A DNA stretch of 64,000 nucleotides from Litsea cubeba (lineage: Eukaryota; Streptophyta; Magnoliopsida; Laurales; Lauraceae). The stretch is from NCBI GenBank assembly GCA_012931725.1, contig CM022952.1, positions 54,434,876 through 54,498,875 on the forward strand. Reading direction: 5' to 3'. Under the pieces are notes generated by a model. That model had not been told where the DNA came from and ran no database searches. It saw nothing but the letters and a program-made list of their open reading frames with translations. Position numbers and translations under genes: made by a program. Each line of letters starts with the position of its first letter. Within the stretch, counting starts at the first letter, position 1. This document shows positions 1 through 12,060 of this stretch, piece by piece.

Positions 1-24
1 TACTGGTTGAACAGTGAACATGAT

Positions 25-2444
25 TGTTGACACCAAAAATGTCACTTGGCCTCTTCAAGAAGCAAAGAGCCACATGAAGTCGCAACCTGCCATGAATAGG
101 CAATGCTACTTCCAAAAAATCAAATCTTGTTAGAATCGAACAAAAACTGCAAGATCCTTCAAGACAGCCAAAAGAGGAGTACACAAGAAGTTTCGGGCCA
201 TTTCAAAATCATTTGGCCTAACTTCGCTTCTCCGGCAGCTGAAAAGGAGCTCTCGGCGGCAAAAGCATTGGAGACACCAAATCTTTGATCAGAGCCGATG
301 GATGGTCTCAAAATACATCCAAAAGGCTCCACGTCAAGTTCCGAGTCAAACCGACAACGTTTGACCCTACATCAACCCTGGAACAGCTAAATCAGGCCTC
401 TCGGCGGTGAAGCTCCTCGGGACCATGGTTTCCAAGACAGAGCCTATGGATTATCTTAAAATGACTGCAATAGGTTCCCTGTCAAATTTCAAGTCAATCG
501 GACATCGGTTGACCGCACATCAAGCCACGACATCTTCATCGCGATAAAAGCAAGTCTACTGTTGATAGGACCCCAAACGGCTTCAAAACTCAAACAAAAG
601 CCTATGGTTGGTCTTATTTATTGCTCAAGAGGCTTCTCCTCAAATTTCAGGTCATTCCGACATCGTTTGACCCAGTTTCAGCTTCTGACGGAAAATCGGC
701 AGCTCTGCGCGACAAAGTCTTCGGCTTTCTCAAAAAATTAGAAACTTTGCAAAATAAAATGCAAGGATCCTCATCAGGTTTTCTACAGGGAAATCAGGCC
801 AATAAATGATAAAAAATGTCAAGGAAAAATACATAAGAAAAAAGAATAAAAAAACAGCAAAAACGGACACAAAACGGAACAAAAGGGGGGAAAAACCCCC
901 CAGGATCGCAGACCCCTGCGACCCTGGCCCGGGATCGCCGGGAGGGCCCCGGAAACAGCGTTTTTCGCATTTTTTTCGCGATTCAAAGCATCTGGCCTCT
1001 GGTATTTTCCAAAATTCATACTTTTGAGACACCAAATCCTCTGACATCCGTCAAAAACACGGGTCAATCATCAAGAGTATCGAAATCAACATTGATCGCC
1101 AACCGGTCAACCAAAAAAAGTGTGCTTTCTATCCGACCGATCGAGAAATCGACAGGACAGATGGCACCGACCCGCTGTTGGCAACCAACACCTGAAGTTA
1201 CATGGTCATCCGATGTCGATCTACATGAAGATCCATCGATGATCATCGCCAAAAGAATCTCAAAAGATGCGGCATGGCTCGCGACTCTTCAACTGCTCGG
1301 CGACCACTTAATGCGATTAATTGACTAGCTTTATTACAGTCATTAATCCATTTCTTTGGACGGCCCAATCAGAAGCAAGCATTCGGGAGTTACAAGTCAA
1401 GAGATTCATGGCATTTAACCCATGAAACTCCTCCCATCATGGTGATTAAAGGCGATTAAATGCCCTCAATCTCCTCCGGCCAATCAGAAGCCAAGAAAAA
1501 GGAGTTACAAAATAAAGGAATTAAATCCTGTAACTCCTCCCATTATGCGGCTTAATGACAATAAAAGCCCATAAACCCTCCTAAATAACTACCAAAAAGC
1601 CTATAAAGAGAAGAGCACTCCAAGAAGAAAGGACAGCAGAAAAACACACACAACAAACTACAGAAAATCCGGAAACTCAGACAGAAAAAGGCATCAGAAA
1701 TCTAAGAGAGAAAAATCTGCGGAAGTTCTACACCGACCACCGCTACAAGGTGACAAAAGTCCCTTGGGGGGTACCCCCCCAAGGTCCTTGCCTTCTCCTT
1801 CTGCCTCCAATGGCTTAGACGTGGCTTTTCAGCCCGTCTACTTAGTTTTTTATTGGACATAGGACCTCCTTTTGGTCTTTGTCCTCTAAAAACCTGAGGT
1901 TATAGCCAAGCCAAGCGAATCAATAGCATCCTCTGTTCTCATCTGCATGGATAATGGCGAAGTTCACATATGGCTTGCGGCCGTCAATCTGAACGGGTCC
2001 CCCACAATCTCCTGAGAAGTTAGATCCTCCTTTTCTTGCTTTTCATTGTAGTTTGTATTTTTTTCAAAAGAAACAAAAATCACAACTCTTGTCTTTCATT
2101 ATTGATAAGGATTCTAAATCGGCTATAAACACCAAAATCGGCTATAAATGCCAAAAATCGGTTATAAATGCCAAAGAAAATTGCCTTTCACGGCAAATCA
2201 ATAAAATGTCTCTTTTCTTAAATATATGTGCATTGGAAAACTTGAAAGAAGTTGATTTCCTTTTTACTTGCGAAGGTTGATCTCCGGATCACCACTTGCA
2301 ATTCCAAGTAAAATAGAAAATCTGGAACACCCACACAAAAAATGTTGATGCACGCCTCTACCCCCCGGTTACGAAATGGTCAGACCCAAATGGACTCCCA
2401 CGTCCGCCGACCTCGGTAGAACCGAGCGGAAGGCTGTTCCATCA
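25..2444 (+). mobile_element. Solo LTR of the Tat-lineage Ty3/gypsy family
   Basis: It starts TGTTGACACC and ends TTCCATCA, flanked by the 5-bp target duplication ATGAT (20-24 and 2445-2449). It is the same family as the LTRs at 32093-33884 and 52200-54753. No internal region is attached, so it is a solo LTR left by LTR-LTR recombination. A TATA-like AGCCTATAAAG lies near 1595-1610. Compared with the 2554-bp LTR at 52200 it lacks about 138 bp between two direct repeats (around position 400). It is inserted in sequence downstream of pol of the copia element. Confidence 0.93.
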
Positions 2445-2857
2445 ATGATGTCTTGAACTGCTCAGCCTTTTGCGTAAATCGAGACAACAGAGTTCACACA
2501 GAATCTTCCCGGACACAGTTGGTTCTCATGATTGTGTTCATTTTGGCCATGAACAATGCATGATTTTATGAGTGCTTTAGAGAATTTAGCCTTATTATTC
2601 TCATAGAATCGGCCCAGTTCACACTCACATAGGTGATTCTTATTAATAGTATCCTGTTATACCACACTCGATTAGTCAAGATATAAGAATCATTAAAAGC
2701 TTTGCTTACCCAAATTTTCGCTGCAGGTATCGCTATTATTATCATAGGAATGAGCAGGAGATATTATCTCCATAGTGATATTGTTAAGTCACACACAATT
2801 CAGTTGTCCCTTTGAACCTACATCTTGGGATCTCCAGTCAACTAGGTTGGGTTGCCA
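2445..2857 (-). other. Ty1/copia untranslated region downstream of pol
   Basis: This is sequence between the pol stop codon (2858-2860) and the solo LTR insertion. I see no open frame or repeat structure. By position it is the post-pol leader of the copia element running toward its missing 3' LTR. Confidence 0.5.
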
Positions 2858-4387
2858 TTATGGCGACTTTTCATTCATAGGCTTTAAGTCCATTCCCCTC
2901 GATGAACGATTTACTTGCTCTCTCGCTAAACCTTTGGTAAAGGGATCCGTAATGTTATCGATGGACTTTATGTACTCAATCGTCATATTGCCATTAGAGA
3001 GCAGCTGTCTCACGGTATTATGCCTCCGACGAATATGTCGAGACTTACCGTTATATATTTTACTCTATGCCCTTCCAATTGTTGATTGACTATCGCAATG
3101 AATGCAGATATGGGGCACAGGTTTTGACCACATTGGAATATCTTATAGGAATTGATGAAGCCACTCAGCTTCTTCGCCAGATTTATCCAGTGCAATAAAC
3201 TCATATTCCATAGTGGATCTAGCAATGCATGTTTGTTTAGAAGATTTTCATGATACCACTGCACCACCAAGTGTGAATAGATATCCACTTGTGGATTTTG
3301 AATCAGTGGTATCTGATATCCAGTTGGCATCACAGTAGCCTTCAAGTACTGCTGGATATCTCGAGTAATGCAATCCATAGTTTTTGGTGTATTTTAAATA
3401 TCTTAAAACTCTGACTATGGCCTTCCAATGGTCTGAACCTGAGTTACTTGTATATCTACTCAATTTACTAACAACATATGCAATGTCAGGACTAGTGCAA
3501 TTCATTACATACATTAGGCTGCCAATTATTTGCGCATATTCTCATTGTGATATGCCTTTTCCATTATTCTTGGATAGATGGATACTAATATCTATAGGTG
3601 TTCTCGCTGGACTACTATCATTTTGATTATATTTTTGGAGTATTTTCTCAATATAGTGCGATTGAGATAATATCAGTCCATCCGATGATTTAGAAATTTT
3701 TATTCCTAGTATTACATCGGCAACACCCATATCTTTCATATCAAACTTATTGTTTAACATTTTCTTGGTAGCTTGAATGATATCATCATTACTACCCATA
3801 ATCAGCAAATCATCAACATATAAGCAAATAATGACATATCCAATATTAGTGCTTTTGACATATACACACTTGTCACATTCATTGATCTTAAACCCATTTG
3901 ACATCATCAAACTGTCAAATTCCTCACGCCATTGCTTTAATGCTTGTTTTAATCCATATAGAGATTTGACAAGCCGACAAACTTTCTTAGTTTGACCTGG
4001 AGCATTAAACCCTTCGGGTTGTTCCATATATATTTCTTCATTTAATGCAACATTTAAGAAAGCTGTCTTTACATCCATTTAATGTATCTCGAAATTGTTT
4101 ATAGCAGCATTTGCAATTAACATACGAATGGATGTTATCATCGTAACTGGTGAATAAGTATCAAAATAGTCCAAGCCTTCCTTTTGTCTATACCCTTTAA
4201 CAACAAGCCTAGCTTTATACTTTTCGATTGATCCATCTGCTTTCATCTTTCTCTTGAATATCCACTTGCACTCAAGAGTTTTACAACCTTGTGGAAGATC
4301 TACTAGTTCCCATGTATGATTTTGCAAAATGAATTCAATTTCACTGTTTATCGCCTCTTTCCAAAATGGTGCCTCGGGACATGACAC
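2858..4387 (-). pseudogene. Ty1/copia reverse transcriptase and RNase H region
   Basis: This is the pol 3' half, read on the minus strand in several frames. The RT part (4387-3542) has the copia RT opening with the region around LECKWIFKRK, the MDVKTAFLNG-like block (MDVKTAFLNV, 4078 downward) and the catalytic YVDDLLIMG motif. The RNase H part (3541-2858) has an SRPDIAYVV-like block and GYCDANWISD. It ends in the typical DPFTKGLARE-like tail and a TAA at 2858-2860. An in-frame stop at the 4079 boundary and other frame breaks show it is not translated as one protein. Its role in a live element would be cDNA synthesis and RNA removal in virus-like particles. Confidence 0.87.
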
Positions 4388-4408
4388 TGCTTTTTTAAAG
4401 CTTTGAGC

Positions 4409-5504
4409 TCATCTTCTAATATAAATGTTAGAAAATCTGAAAAAAAACATTTTTGATGTTCTAGCCCTCTTACTTCGTCTAGGTTCATCAATCTCTTGTT
4501 GGTTTTGATTGTTGCTATTAGCAGTATCTTGAGTTCTTTTAAGAGAACTCGATTCCTGCGAGGGTTTATTCAAAAATACATGTTCAAAGAACGATGCATT
4601 CCTTGACTCAATAATAGTGTTAGGATGCAAATTTGGAATCTCAGATTTGTGAATTAGAAATCGATGCGCACTGCTATTATGAGCATACCCAATGAAAACC
4701 CAGTCAACTGTTTTTGGTCCTATTTTAACCTTTTTAGGTGTAGGAACCGCCACTTTAGCCAAACACCCCCACACTTTCGAGTATTTGTAAGTAGGCATTC
4801 TGCCATTCCATAATTCGTAAGGGGTTTTATTGGTTTCCTTTTGAGGTATTCGGTTGAGAATATAATTTGCGGAGAGTACGTATAGCATCCCCCCACAAAT
4901 TTTGAGGTAATCCAGAACTTATTAACATGGCATTCATCATTTCTTTTAAAGTTCTGTTTTTCCTTTCAGCAACACTATTTTGCTGAGGTGAATAAGGAGC
5001 AATAGTTTGGTGTATAATACCATGCTGTGAACAGAATTCACCAAAAGGTGATTCGTATTCACCTCCTCTATCGCTTCTTATCACCTTAATTTTCTTCTCA
5101 AGTTGATTCTCAACCTCATTCTTGTAATGTTTAAACATTTCCAAGGCCTCATCTTTACTTCTCAGTAAGTAAACTTAACAGTATCTTGTGCAATCATCAA
5201 TGAATGTAAGAAAATATTTCTTACCACCTTTAGTTTGAACAAACTTTAGGTCACAGATATCAGAATGAATTAACTGAAGAGGTTCAGAAGTTCGTTCAAT
5301 TGAATGAAAAGAAGTTCTAGTAAGTTTAGCTTCTACACATGTTTCATATTTGATATTTGAATCAAAACTGCATTTAGGTAAACATTCCATATTAACTAAT
5401 CTATGCAAAGCATCATAGTTAACATGACCTGATGCAGTGCAGAAAGGGTTGGAATTCATGGAAAAAGTGGGACCGGCGGAAGGCCAAATAATGTTTTGGG
5501 GCAA
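4409..5504 (-). pseudogene. Ty1/copia integrase region
   Basis: On the minus strand, the GAG-pre-integrase zinc-binding end (GHVNYDALHRL) is followed by the integrase core. The first catalytic Asp is in HSDICDL, the second in RSDRGGEY, and the Glu in AERKNRTL. After it comes the C-terminal stretch with TPYELWNGRMP and WVFIGYAHNS. The pieces lie in different frames (5504-5175, 5144-4827, 4888-4409) with stops or frameshifts between them. The N-terminal part of the HHCC domain continues at about 6065-6110, on the far side of the 626-bp insertion. Confidence 0.87.
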
Positions 5505-6056
5505 CTTTTCGAAGTGTCCGTTTTTGGCGAAATTACATCGTTTTTTCGGTGGAAACGGGCCAATGAAAACAACTCAGGGCATTCGCTGCTGACGCATGGC
5601 CTTTTTTGGGCAAATTCCATTGTTTAGGCCCTGAAAAGGGCGTTTTTCCTATTTTTGGTAAATTTTGTTTTGTTAATAACTTTTAGTAGGAAGGTCAAAA
5701 TAGGTTACCGTTTTTTGCGTTGATTTAGTTTCTATTAATACTATCTAGTGGTGTCATTATCTCAAATCTTTCCTTTTTTGGAAAAATTTGAATATCTAGA
5801 GTATTTTCGATTTATCTTGTTACTTTTTTTCGTTTTAGGGTTATATTTATACCCTTTGTAAGCCTGATGGCGAGGTAGGAATTATTGAATAAAATTTGCA
5901 GAGGTTTCCCCTTTGTCTCTTCCAACGTTCGGTATTCTATTGAATCAACGAACTTTGATGCCTATTTCCTGGTATTTCTAAGCAAATCAACAGGTTAATA
6001 GAGGGTTGTCTTTCAGCCTTCCGTGTGGATCTTCCTCGTAGACGTTTCCGCTACAT
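5431..6056. mobile_element. 626-bp insertion with 8-bp target duplication, class uncertain
   Basis: It interrupts the copia integrase exactly at the LWHSRLGH|VNYD motif. The 8-bp sequence CATGACCT flanks it at 5423-5430 and 6057-6064, and removing one copy plus the insert restores the reading frame. An 8-bp duplication suggests hAT, but the terminal inverted repeats are weak (GATGCAGTGCAG against ATGTAGCGG on the other strand). Internal features look LTR-like on the plus strand: GGTTATATTTATACCC near 5828 and TTGAATAAAATTTG near 5886. A non-autonomous hAT or an atypical LTR-derived sequence are both possible. Confidence 0.6.
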
Positions 6057-6292
6057 CATGACCTAATCTACTATGCCACAAATTAGAAGACTAAATCATA
6101 TAAGCAGAAGAGTTTTTCTTATTAGGTATAATTGTCATTACATTCATTTTGAAGAGCCCATCTCTCATATACCCTTTTCCCACGTACATCCAGTAGTGAG
6201 CCTTATACTGGATTCTTACGAATATCAGGTACGTGCAGCGCATTGTTGAGGGTGAGTTCTTTTTCAGAAGTCATTTTCAATACCACCTGTCC

Positions 6293-7385
6293 TTAGCCTT
6301 CAACCTTAGAAGAGGCAGAGTTACCCATGAAGAGTTGTTCTTCGTTTGAAGCATGATAAGTGGAGAACATCTCTTTGATAGAGCATACATGTCGAGTGGC
6401 CCCAGTGTCCACCCACCATTCTCTGATGTTGCCAACTAGATTGACTTCTGAGACCACAACAGAAAAATTGATGTCTGAAACATCAGTGGAGAGATTGTCC
6501 ATTTCTGTCATGTTGGCATGCGCTGGTTTCTTACTTGTATTTTCTTGGTCCTTGCGCTTACGGCAGTCCTTAGCACAGTGGCCTGGTTTGTCACACACAT
6601 AGCAATTCTTTTTGAACTTCTTGTTGTCCTTGGGACCTTGTTTTGGACCGTTGGAAGGGTTCTTCCTCTTCTTGGGATTCTGCCCATGTTCCACCACATT
6701 TGCCTTAGCTTCAGCGAAGGTTTTTCCTGCTTTCTTTTTAGATGCACGATTGTCATCCTCTATCCTCAATCTGACAATCAGGTCTTCAAGTTTCATCTCC
6801 TTTCGCTTATGCTTGAGATAGTTCTTAAAATCCTTTCAATGGTGGCAATTTCTCAATGATTGCTGCCACTTGGAAATATTCACTGAGAGACATTCCTTCT
6901 ACATGAATTTCATGGAGAATTACTTGAAGTTCCTGAACTTGATTGATTACAGCCTTGGAATCGATCATCTTGTAGTCAAGGAATCTGCCAACAACGAATT
7001 TCTTCATTCCGGTATCTTCAGTCTTGTACTTTTTATCAAGAGAATCCCACAATTTCTTAGCAGTCTTCAATAAACAATACACATTGTATAATGTGTTGTC
7101 TAGTCCATTGAGAATATAATTTCGACAGAGGAAGTCAGCATGCTTCCAGGCTTCTACAGTAGCAACAACTTGCTTGTCTGTCTCACCTTTTATTAAAGCA
7201 GGAACTTCTTCATGGAGGAACCTAGCCAAGTTCAAGGTAGTGAGATAAAACAACATTTTCTGTTGCCATCTCTTAATCTCAGTACCATTGAACTTCTCAG
7301 GTTTCTCCCCATGGTTCACCAAAACAGGGCCAGGGGTACTGACTAGAGTATTCTTCTCAATACCCATTATTGTTTGACAGAACAT
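6293..7385 (-). pseudogene. Ty1/copia gag and protease region
   Basis: Minus-strand gag begins at an ATG at 7385 or, more likely, the internal ATG 18 bases on (MGIEK). It has a UBN2-type capsid block with the typical KKLWDSLDKKYK and GRFLDYKMID signatures. A single-base frameshift near 6825 separates capsid from the next segment, which continues with EMKLEDLIVRL, a basic linker and a CCHC zinc knuckle CYVCDKPGHCAKDC. It then reaches the aspartic protease active site VDTGATRHVC. A stop follows near 6293. Gag would form the particle and the protease would process the polyprotein. Confidence 0.88.
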
Positions 7386-7754
7386 AAATCACTTAAAATA
7401 CAATAAAAATACAGAACAAATTGAAGTTTTGCTATTTGTAAATAATGAGAGAAACTCAATTTTACAATACTAGTTTCAGAAAAAGAAGAAGTATAAACTA
7501 GTAGTAAAATTGATAGAAACCGAAACCAGAAATACTGAAGTAAAACTGATAACAGGGTGTACTCAGAAATAAAAGAAATTTGTCTTAAGATTGTTGGTCC
7601 GAGTAGATATAGAAGTAGTTTAGTATTTGGGAAACATGTTGCACTACAACAACAAAAACCTGAATTACAGAATGTAATTTAAAAACGTAATCCCCTTACT
7701 GATTAAAGGCAGGGAAACAGTTCTCTGTTGTTGAAGAATGTTGATCAAGGCTAG
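7386..7754 (-). other. Ty1/copia 5' untranslated leader
   Basis: This non-coding stretch lies between the gag start and the inferred inner end of the 5' LTR. A canonical initiator-Met primer binding site is not evident next to the LTR end, so either the site has decayed or the LTR edge is slightly misplaced. Confidence 0.4.
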
Positions 7755-9149
7755 TGTTAGACACTATGTCCTAAAGACAAATTTCGCCCCCGCAACGGTG
7801 CTTACGAGCTTCAATGATGTTTGTCTCCCAATATACAATGATCGATCCACACAGTAGCTGCACTACAAACTATGTGACAGGCGAACCAATCGTGCAGTAA
7901 AACTCTCTTGACTCAGACTGATGACCCAAATGCAATGTAGCTGCAGTGAATGGAATGAGCAAGAAGGCATGGACAAGATGATATTTATAGCATGCTTCAT
8001 GTCTATTCATGGGGTTGCATCTGTTCATTGAATAAATGCTTCTCTTTGGACACACCTCTTGGACACACCCTGTAAGGTCTGTGACCTTACTGAGTCAGTT
8101 GGGTCCAAAACCCGGCCCGTTGACCCGTTTAATTTGTTATTATTTTAATTAATTGTATTTTAGATATTTAAGTGGGTTTAGATTATGAGCGAGTTTCTTT
8201 TAGCATTAGAATAGTATCTGCGAAGTTTCGTTTGATTCCGAGTTCGTTTGATCATAGCAGGGGGGTAGTTTGCAATTTAGGAAAAATTGAGTATTTTTCC
8301 AAAATATTCCAAACGCCGTGATTTTGGGTTCGTTGGAAAGGTCTCGTCGTTCTGATGACTTTTGTCTCTTGACTCATCGCGATCCGGCGATCAGAAACCT
8401 TTCAAGTGATCCATTGTTTCACCGGACCCACTTAAAGGACAATTTGGTCTTTTCCTCTATATTGTCTTCTTAAGCAAAGGTTGCCCTAATTTTCATTTCT
8501 TCTCTGCAACCAACGAAGTAACCCAACAGCCTCCCCCTTTCTTCCTTTTCCTTTCTCAAGCCAGATCTCAACCCTAGAAAACCCCATTCGGAGATCCGAT
8601 CCGCTAGGATTCATCCTCTCGATTTCCTCTTGCTTCCGGTGTAAGTTTGGTAAGCATTCTCTCACCTTCATCTTTTTCAATCTTATGCCTTTTGGTTAGA
8701 TTTAGGTCCGATCTTGATTCTTTTTCTTTCTTTCTTCTCCTTGGTGTATTAGGTTGTGTTTGATCGGGGTAGATTGTGATTTTGATGGTAGAAAAGCTTC
8801 TCCTCAAATTTCACCCATTTCCAATCTTCGTCTTGGTTGAGGCAAGTAGATATGCATTGCATCATAAACATGTGTGTTATTTTATTATTGATTGGTTATG
8901 ATTCTGATAGATTTCCCCTCTAATTTCAAGCATGTTTTGATATTGATTTGGGGATTTTTAATGTCAGGTTAGGTTTATGGAATGAATGAGATTAATTGTT
9001 AAATTGGTAGCCCTTTATGTTTTAAATTGTTAGAAATGATGAGAATGATGATTGTGATGATTGGGGAGCAGGAGGCTCATTTTCTGCAGGTTTGCCATGG
9101 TTTGGCTGGAGGAAAAAGGGGCAGAAAACCAACCCATTTTCGGATTACA

Positions 9150-9320
9150 GCACAGTACGTCCGATCGATCGCACAGTACGTCCGATCGATCGGACTGTGT
9201 GTTAACAGAGAGGTGTACAGTGCCGATCGATCGCACAGTACGTCCGATCGATCGGACTGTGCACTAACTGGATACTGTTCAGGTCCGATCGATCGCACAG
9301 TACGTCTGATCGGTCGGAGG
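9150..9320. repeat. Short palindromic repeat cluster in the solo LTR
   Basis: Five or so copies of CAGTACGTCCGATCGATCG and partial variants are arranged in both orientations. The self-complementary core is CGATCGATCG, and copies are separated by short linkers. In RNA these could pair as multiple hairpins. Comparable palindromic clusters with different sequence occur in the other chromovirus-type LTRs of this window. Confidence 0.85.
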
Positions 9321-9640
9321 GTAATTTTTTGTCAGCACTTGGAAACTTCGAAGACCTTTAACTTTCAATCCGCCCGTTGGATTTCTACGTATAATATATC
9401 GTTGGAAAGCCCTTGAGACTTAGAATCCAATGATTCTAGTTTCATCACGATCGGAGGTCGGAAAGTGATGTAAATACTTGGATTATTAATCTAGCTCATG
9501 TTTTATTGGAAATAAGACAAGTAACCTAGGTTTGGGCCTTAGATGCTGGAAAACCACTAACTTACTATCATATGACCATAAATGAGATTGAAATCGAATC
9601 ATGTGGCTTGGTGTGAATTCGATGGGTTGTCTAGATATTC

Positions 9641-9771
9641 GTGTATTACACGTAGTGTAACCGAATGCACAAGAAGTTGGATTTAATGATGCTCAACATG
9701 ATTGTACACCAAGAAATTATCCTAAGAGCATCATTGATCCAATTTCCTCATGTACTCCGTTGGAACACGTA
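9641..9771. repeat. Imperfect foldback within the solo LTR
   Basis: The segment near 9641-9695 (ending TTGGATTTAATGATGCT) pairs with 9725-9771, whose reverse complement contains TTGGATCAATGATGCT and TACGTGTTCCAACGG. The arms are about 50 bp with several mismatches. No target duplication was found, so this may be intrinsic LTR structure, not a MITE. Confidence 0.5.
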
Positions 9772-11447
9772 GGATACAGGGATGACACCACTTGCCTAGG
9801 ATTGGATTGTAATTCTTCCTTGACTTGTGACTTGTATCCATTGATAACATTCTCCTTATACACTCTCTTGACATAAAACACGTAATCAATTATGAAACAT
9901 AAATTCTTATAGAATATAGGACTTGGACTTGACTTAGAGTGTACCATAGGAACCCGTGTCTTGTTTTGATGAACATGACTGGCTAGTATGAAGGGGATTA
10001 TCACGTGGCTTGTCTTGTATTGATCTGGAAGAGATAATCCCTAAGGATTTGTCTTGTACTTGGAACTAGCCAGACTTGCTTGTCTTGTCTGTCTATGAGT
10101 CAAAACTACTTTATTATTGTTTGCATATCATGACCATCTGCAGTTTGGGATTTAATGACGAATCGGTTACTCTGGTTGTCGGGGTGGGCAGTCGGCGTAG
10201 GACGGCGTCCATTGCGTTGAATAGCTGGGAGCGGGCTAGGACCGTGCTGCTATTCCCAGGACAGGGAGCTAGGATCCCACTGGAGCCGGACTATGGTATC
10301 AGTAGTCCAAGGGGATTGTTACTGGTACCCCGGGAGGTGGCATAGGACATCCTCGAAGTCTCCCTCTTGCTTGTCTTGCTTGCATTTGCATGGATAGTGG
10401 TTATAGTTAGATGATTGTTAGGATTCCTGTTATTGTTTCTATATATTAATCTCGCTTTATGCCTAGCCTCAGATTCTTGTATTCTTATGATCTTATACCT
10501 GTCATTACTCTACACTTGATGCATGTCGTGTTTATTATGTTTTGTATATCTAATGCTCAACATGTCGTTGACTTTGTTCCTTGGTGTGCAGACACATCAG
10601 GTGAATACATCTATTACGAGGAGCAGGCAGGTGAGGAGATCCCAGAGGATCTCCAACTAGCAGAGGAGGCACGAGAGTGGCGTGCCGATGACGTAGAGTA
10701 GCGTCATCACTCCTGGCACGAGAGAGAGATACACTTGGTTTCATTAGATTTATCTTTCATTACTTTGACTTCAATTCTTTTATTGGCCATGTTTAGTGGG
10801 TTGGCCATTGTAATAAATACTTAACTTTGAAGTTCTGTTACTCTTCTCTAAAATTTAATTTAAATGAGAGTTTATTGATCATTGCTTGAAATCCTATATG
10901 CCTAGAGTTGTATTAACTCTACATTTATTGTGACACATGAGGTTGAAAATATTAAATCCTCACCGCGGACTACGATCCGTGGGCCCAAAGGACAAAATTT
11001 TAATTAGTCCTAAAAATTCACTCTCCGGATCCGGTTATTTCTTTAATCGGGTTCGGGGGACGTGACATACCCTTTCATATGTGAAAGGACACACCCTTTC
11101 ATATGCGAATGGACACTCTTTCATATGCGAATGGACACATCCCATTTGTAAAAAGATATTTTTTTATTTAAATAAAATTTCTCCAAAAAATACGAAATGG
11201 GTAGTGGGCCGAATCAGGCCCAACTCGCGCGTGAGCTCGGCCCGGTGCGGGGCGCGCCGGTGTGGTGTTTAGGAGGTAATTTCTCATTCACTCCTTAATG
11301 GATTAGAGCAACCCAATACATGTCCTTAATCTACTCAAGGAGTAGTTTACATTCCCATGTATTCCCACCTAAAATGATAAGTGGGTCCCACTTTATTTGT
11401 GGCTCAAAGTTGACCAAAAAATGGTGCTCTTGGCCATTTTTCCAACA

Positions 11448-12060
11448 GTCTCCTCGTCCATCTGTCGGAAAAACTTTCCTACTTCTATCAAATTGAGTAT
11501 GTATAAATTTGTAAAAAGTCTTAAAAGTATGATAGAAAGTCAGACTTCTGTTGTAGTGGAAAGAACCAGGTAAACCTTGTCCATTCATCAACAAAAATCA
11601 CATAAAATAAAAAAAAATGCTAGTTTTACACTTTCATGATTTGAAAGGCAAACCAAACCCATCAATTTGGTATAGACCACCCTGGACACAAACTAACAAC
11701 CCAGAATTGCACTCAGGTAGGGAATTTGCAATCCACATCAGGCTTGTTAAAGAAGAGTTCAGGTTTTCATTTGAGTCAGGTTTCGTATTGGGTTTACCCA
11801 TATGTAATTTGGGTCGAGCTTAAGTTTCACCCTTAAGACAGATATTAGAAAAAAAAGAGAGTAGAAAATGGGAGAAGAGGTTCACAGGTGTTCCTACTTC
11901 CTATCAAACCTTGTACAACCATACAACTAAATTCATAAAAAGCATTCCATCAAAGTACGATAAAAAGCAAACACAACAACTAGTTTGCAAGGGAAAGCCA
12001 AAGAAACTAAGGACAGCAGCAACGCAACAGCAGGTCACAAGCAACCATGAATTTCAGTTT
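11448..12060. other. Intergenic spacer and 3' flank of DCR
   Basis: This is sequence between the outer end of the copia 5' LTR and the DCR stop codon. It includes the 3' untranslated region and terminator of the minus-strand acyltransferase gene. I see no other gene or clear repeat. Confidence 0.5.

Larger units (their letters stand above)
8071..11067 (+). mobile_element. Solo LTR of a chromovirus-type Ty3/gypsy element, about 3.0 kb
   Basis: It starts TGTAAGGTCTGTGACC and ends GGGGGACGTGACA, like the Tekay-type LTR at 27966-30178. The flanks are CACCC (left) and TACCC (right), a 4 of 5 match for a target duplication. The interior has the family layout: TATA-like CTCTATATTG near 8456, the conserved GAGGCAAGTAGATATGC near 8839, palindromic short repeats at 9150-9320, and a short acidic reading frame near 10590-10700. 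ORFs called inside it look like by-products of the repeats, not genes. Confidence 0.75.
1..11447 (-). mobile_element. Ty1/copia retrotransposon (Tork/TNT1-like), degraded, 3' LTR outside window
   Basis: On the minus strand the order is 5' LTR (right side), UBN2-type gag with a CCHC zinc knuckle, aspartic protease, integrase, reverse transcriptase, RNase H. This is the Ty1/copia order. The pol stop codon is at 2858-2860, and sequence after pol continues to the left edge, so the 3' LTR is not in the window. The element hosts three later insertions (25-2444, 5431-6056, 8071-11067). Removing them restores continuity, for example the integrase HH-CC region on both sides of the 626-bp insert. Frameshifts and stops make it non-autonomous. 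The Tork assignment is inferred from the overall look of gag and pol; the copia class is firm. Confidence 0.85.
7755..11447 (-). repeat. 5' LTR of the Ty1/copia element, split by a solo LTR
   Basis: It has two parts, 7755-8070 and 11068-11447, together about 0.7 kb. The outer end read on the minus strand is TGTTGGAAAAATGG, a common copia LTR start. The inner end reads GTGTCTAACA. A roughly 25-bp tandem unit (ACACCCTTTCATATGCGAA and variants) at 11069-11135 continues the GGACACACC sequence just left of the inserted solo LTR, which shows the two parts were once contiguous. The inner boundary is approximate. Confidence 0.65.

Noticed and set aside
9027..9416. 129-codon ORF on the plus strand and overlapping minus-strand ORFs
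   Set aside because: They run through the palindromic CGATCGATCG repeats in several frames at once; the coding appearance is a by-product of the repeat.
10459..10701. 80-codon ORF with an acidic end in the solo LTR
   Set aside because: The acidic end recurs in a similar position in another LTR, so it may be a conserved LTR feature, but there is no domain and no support for a separate gene.
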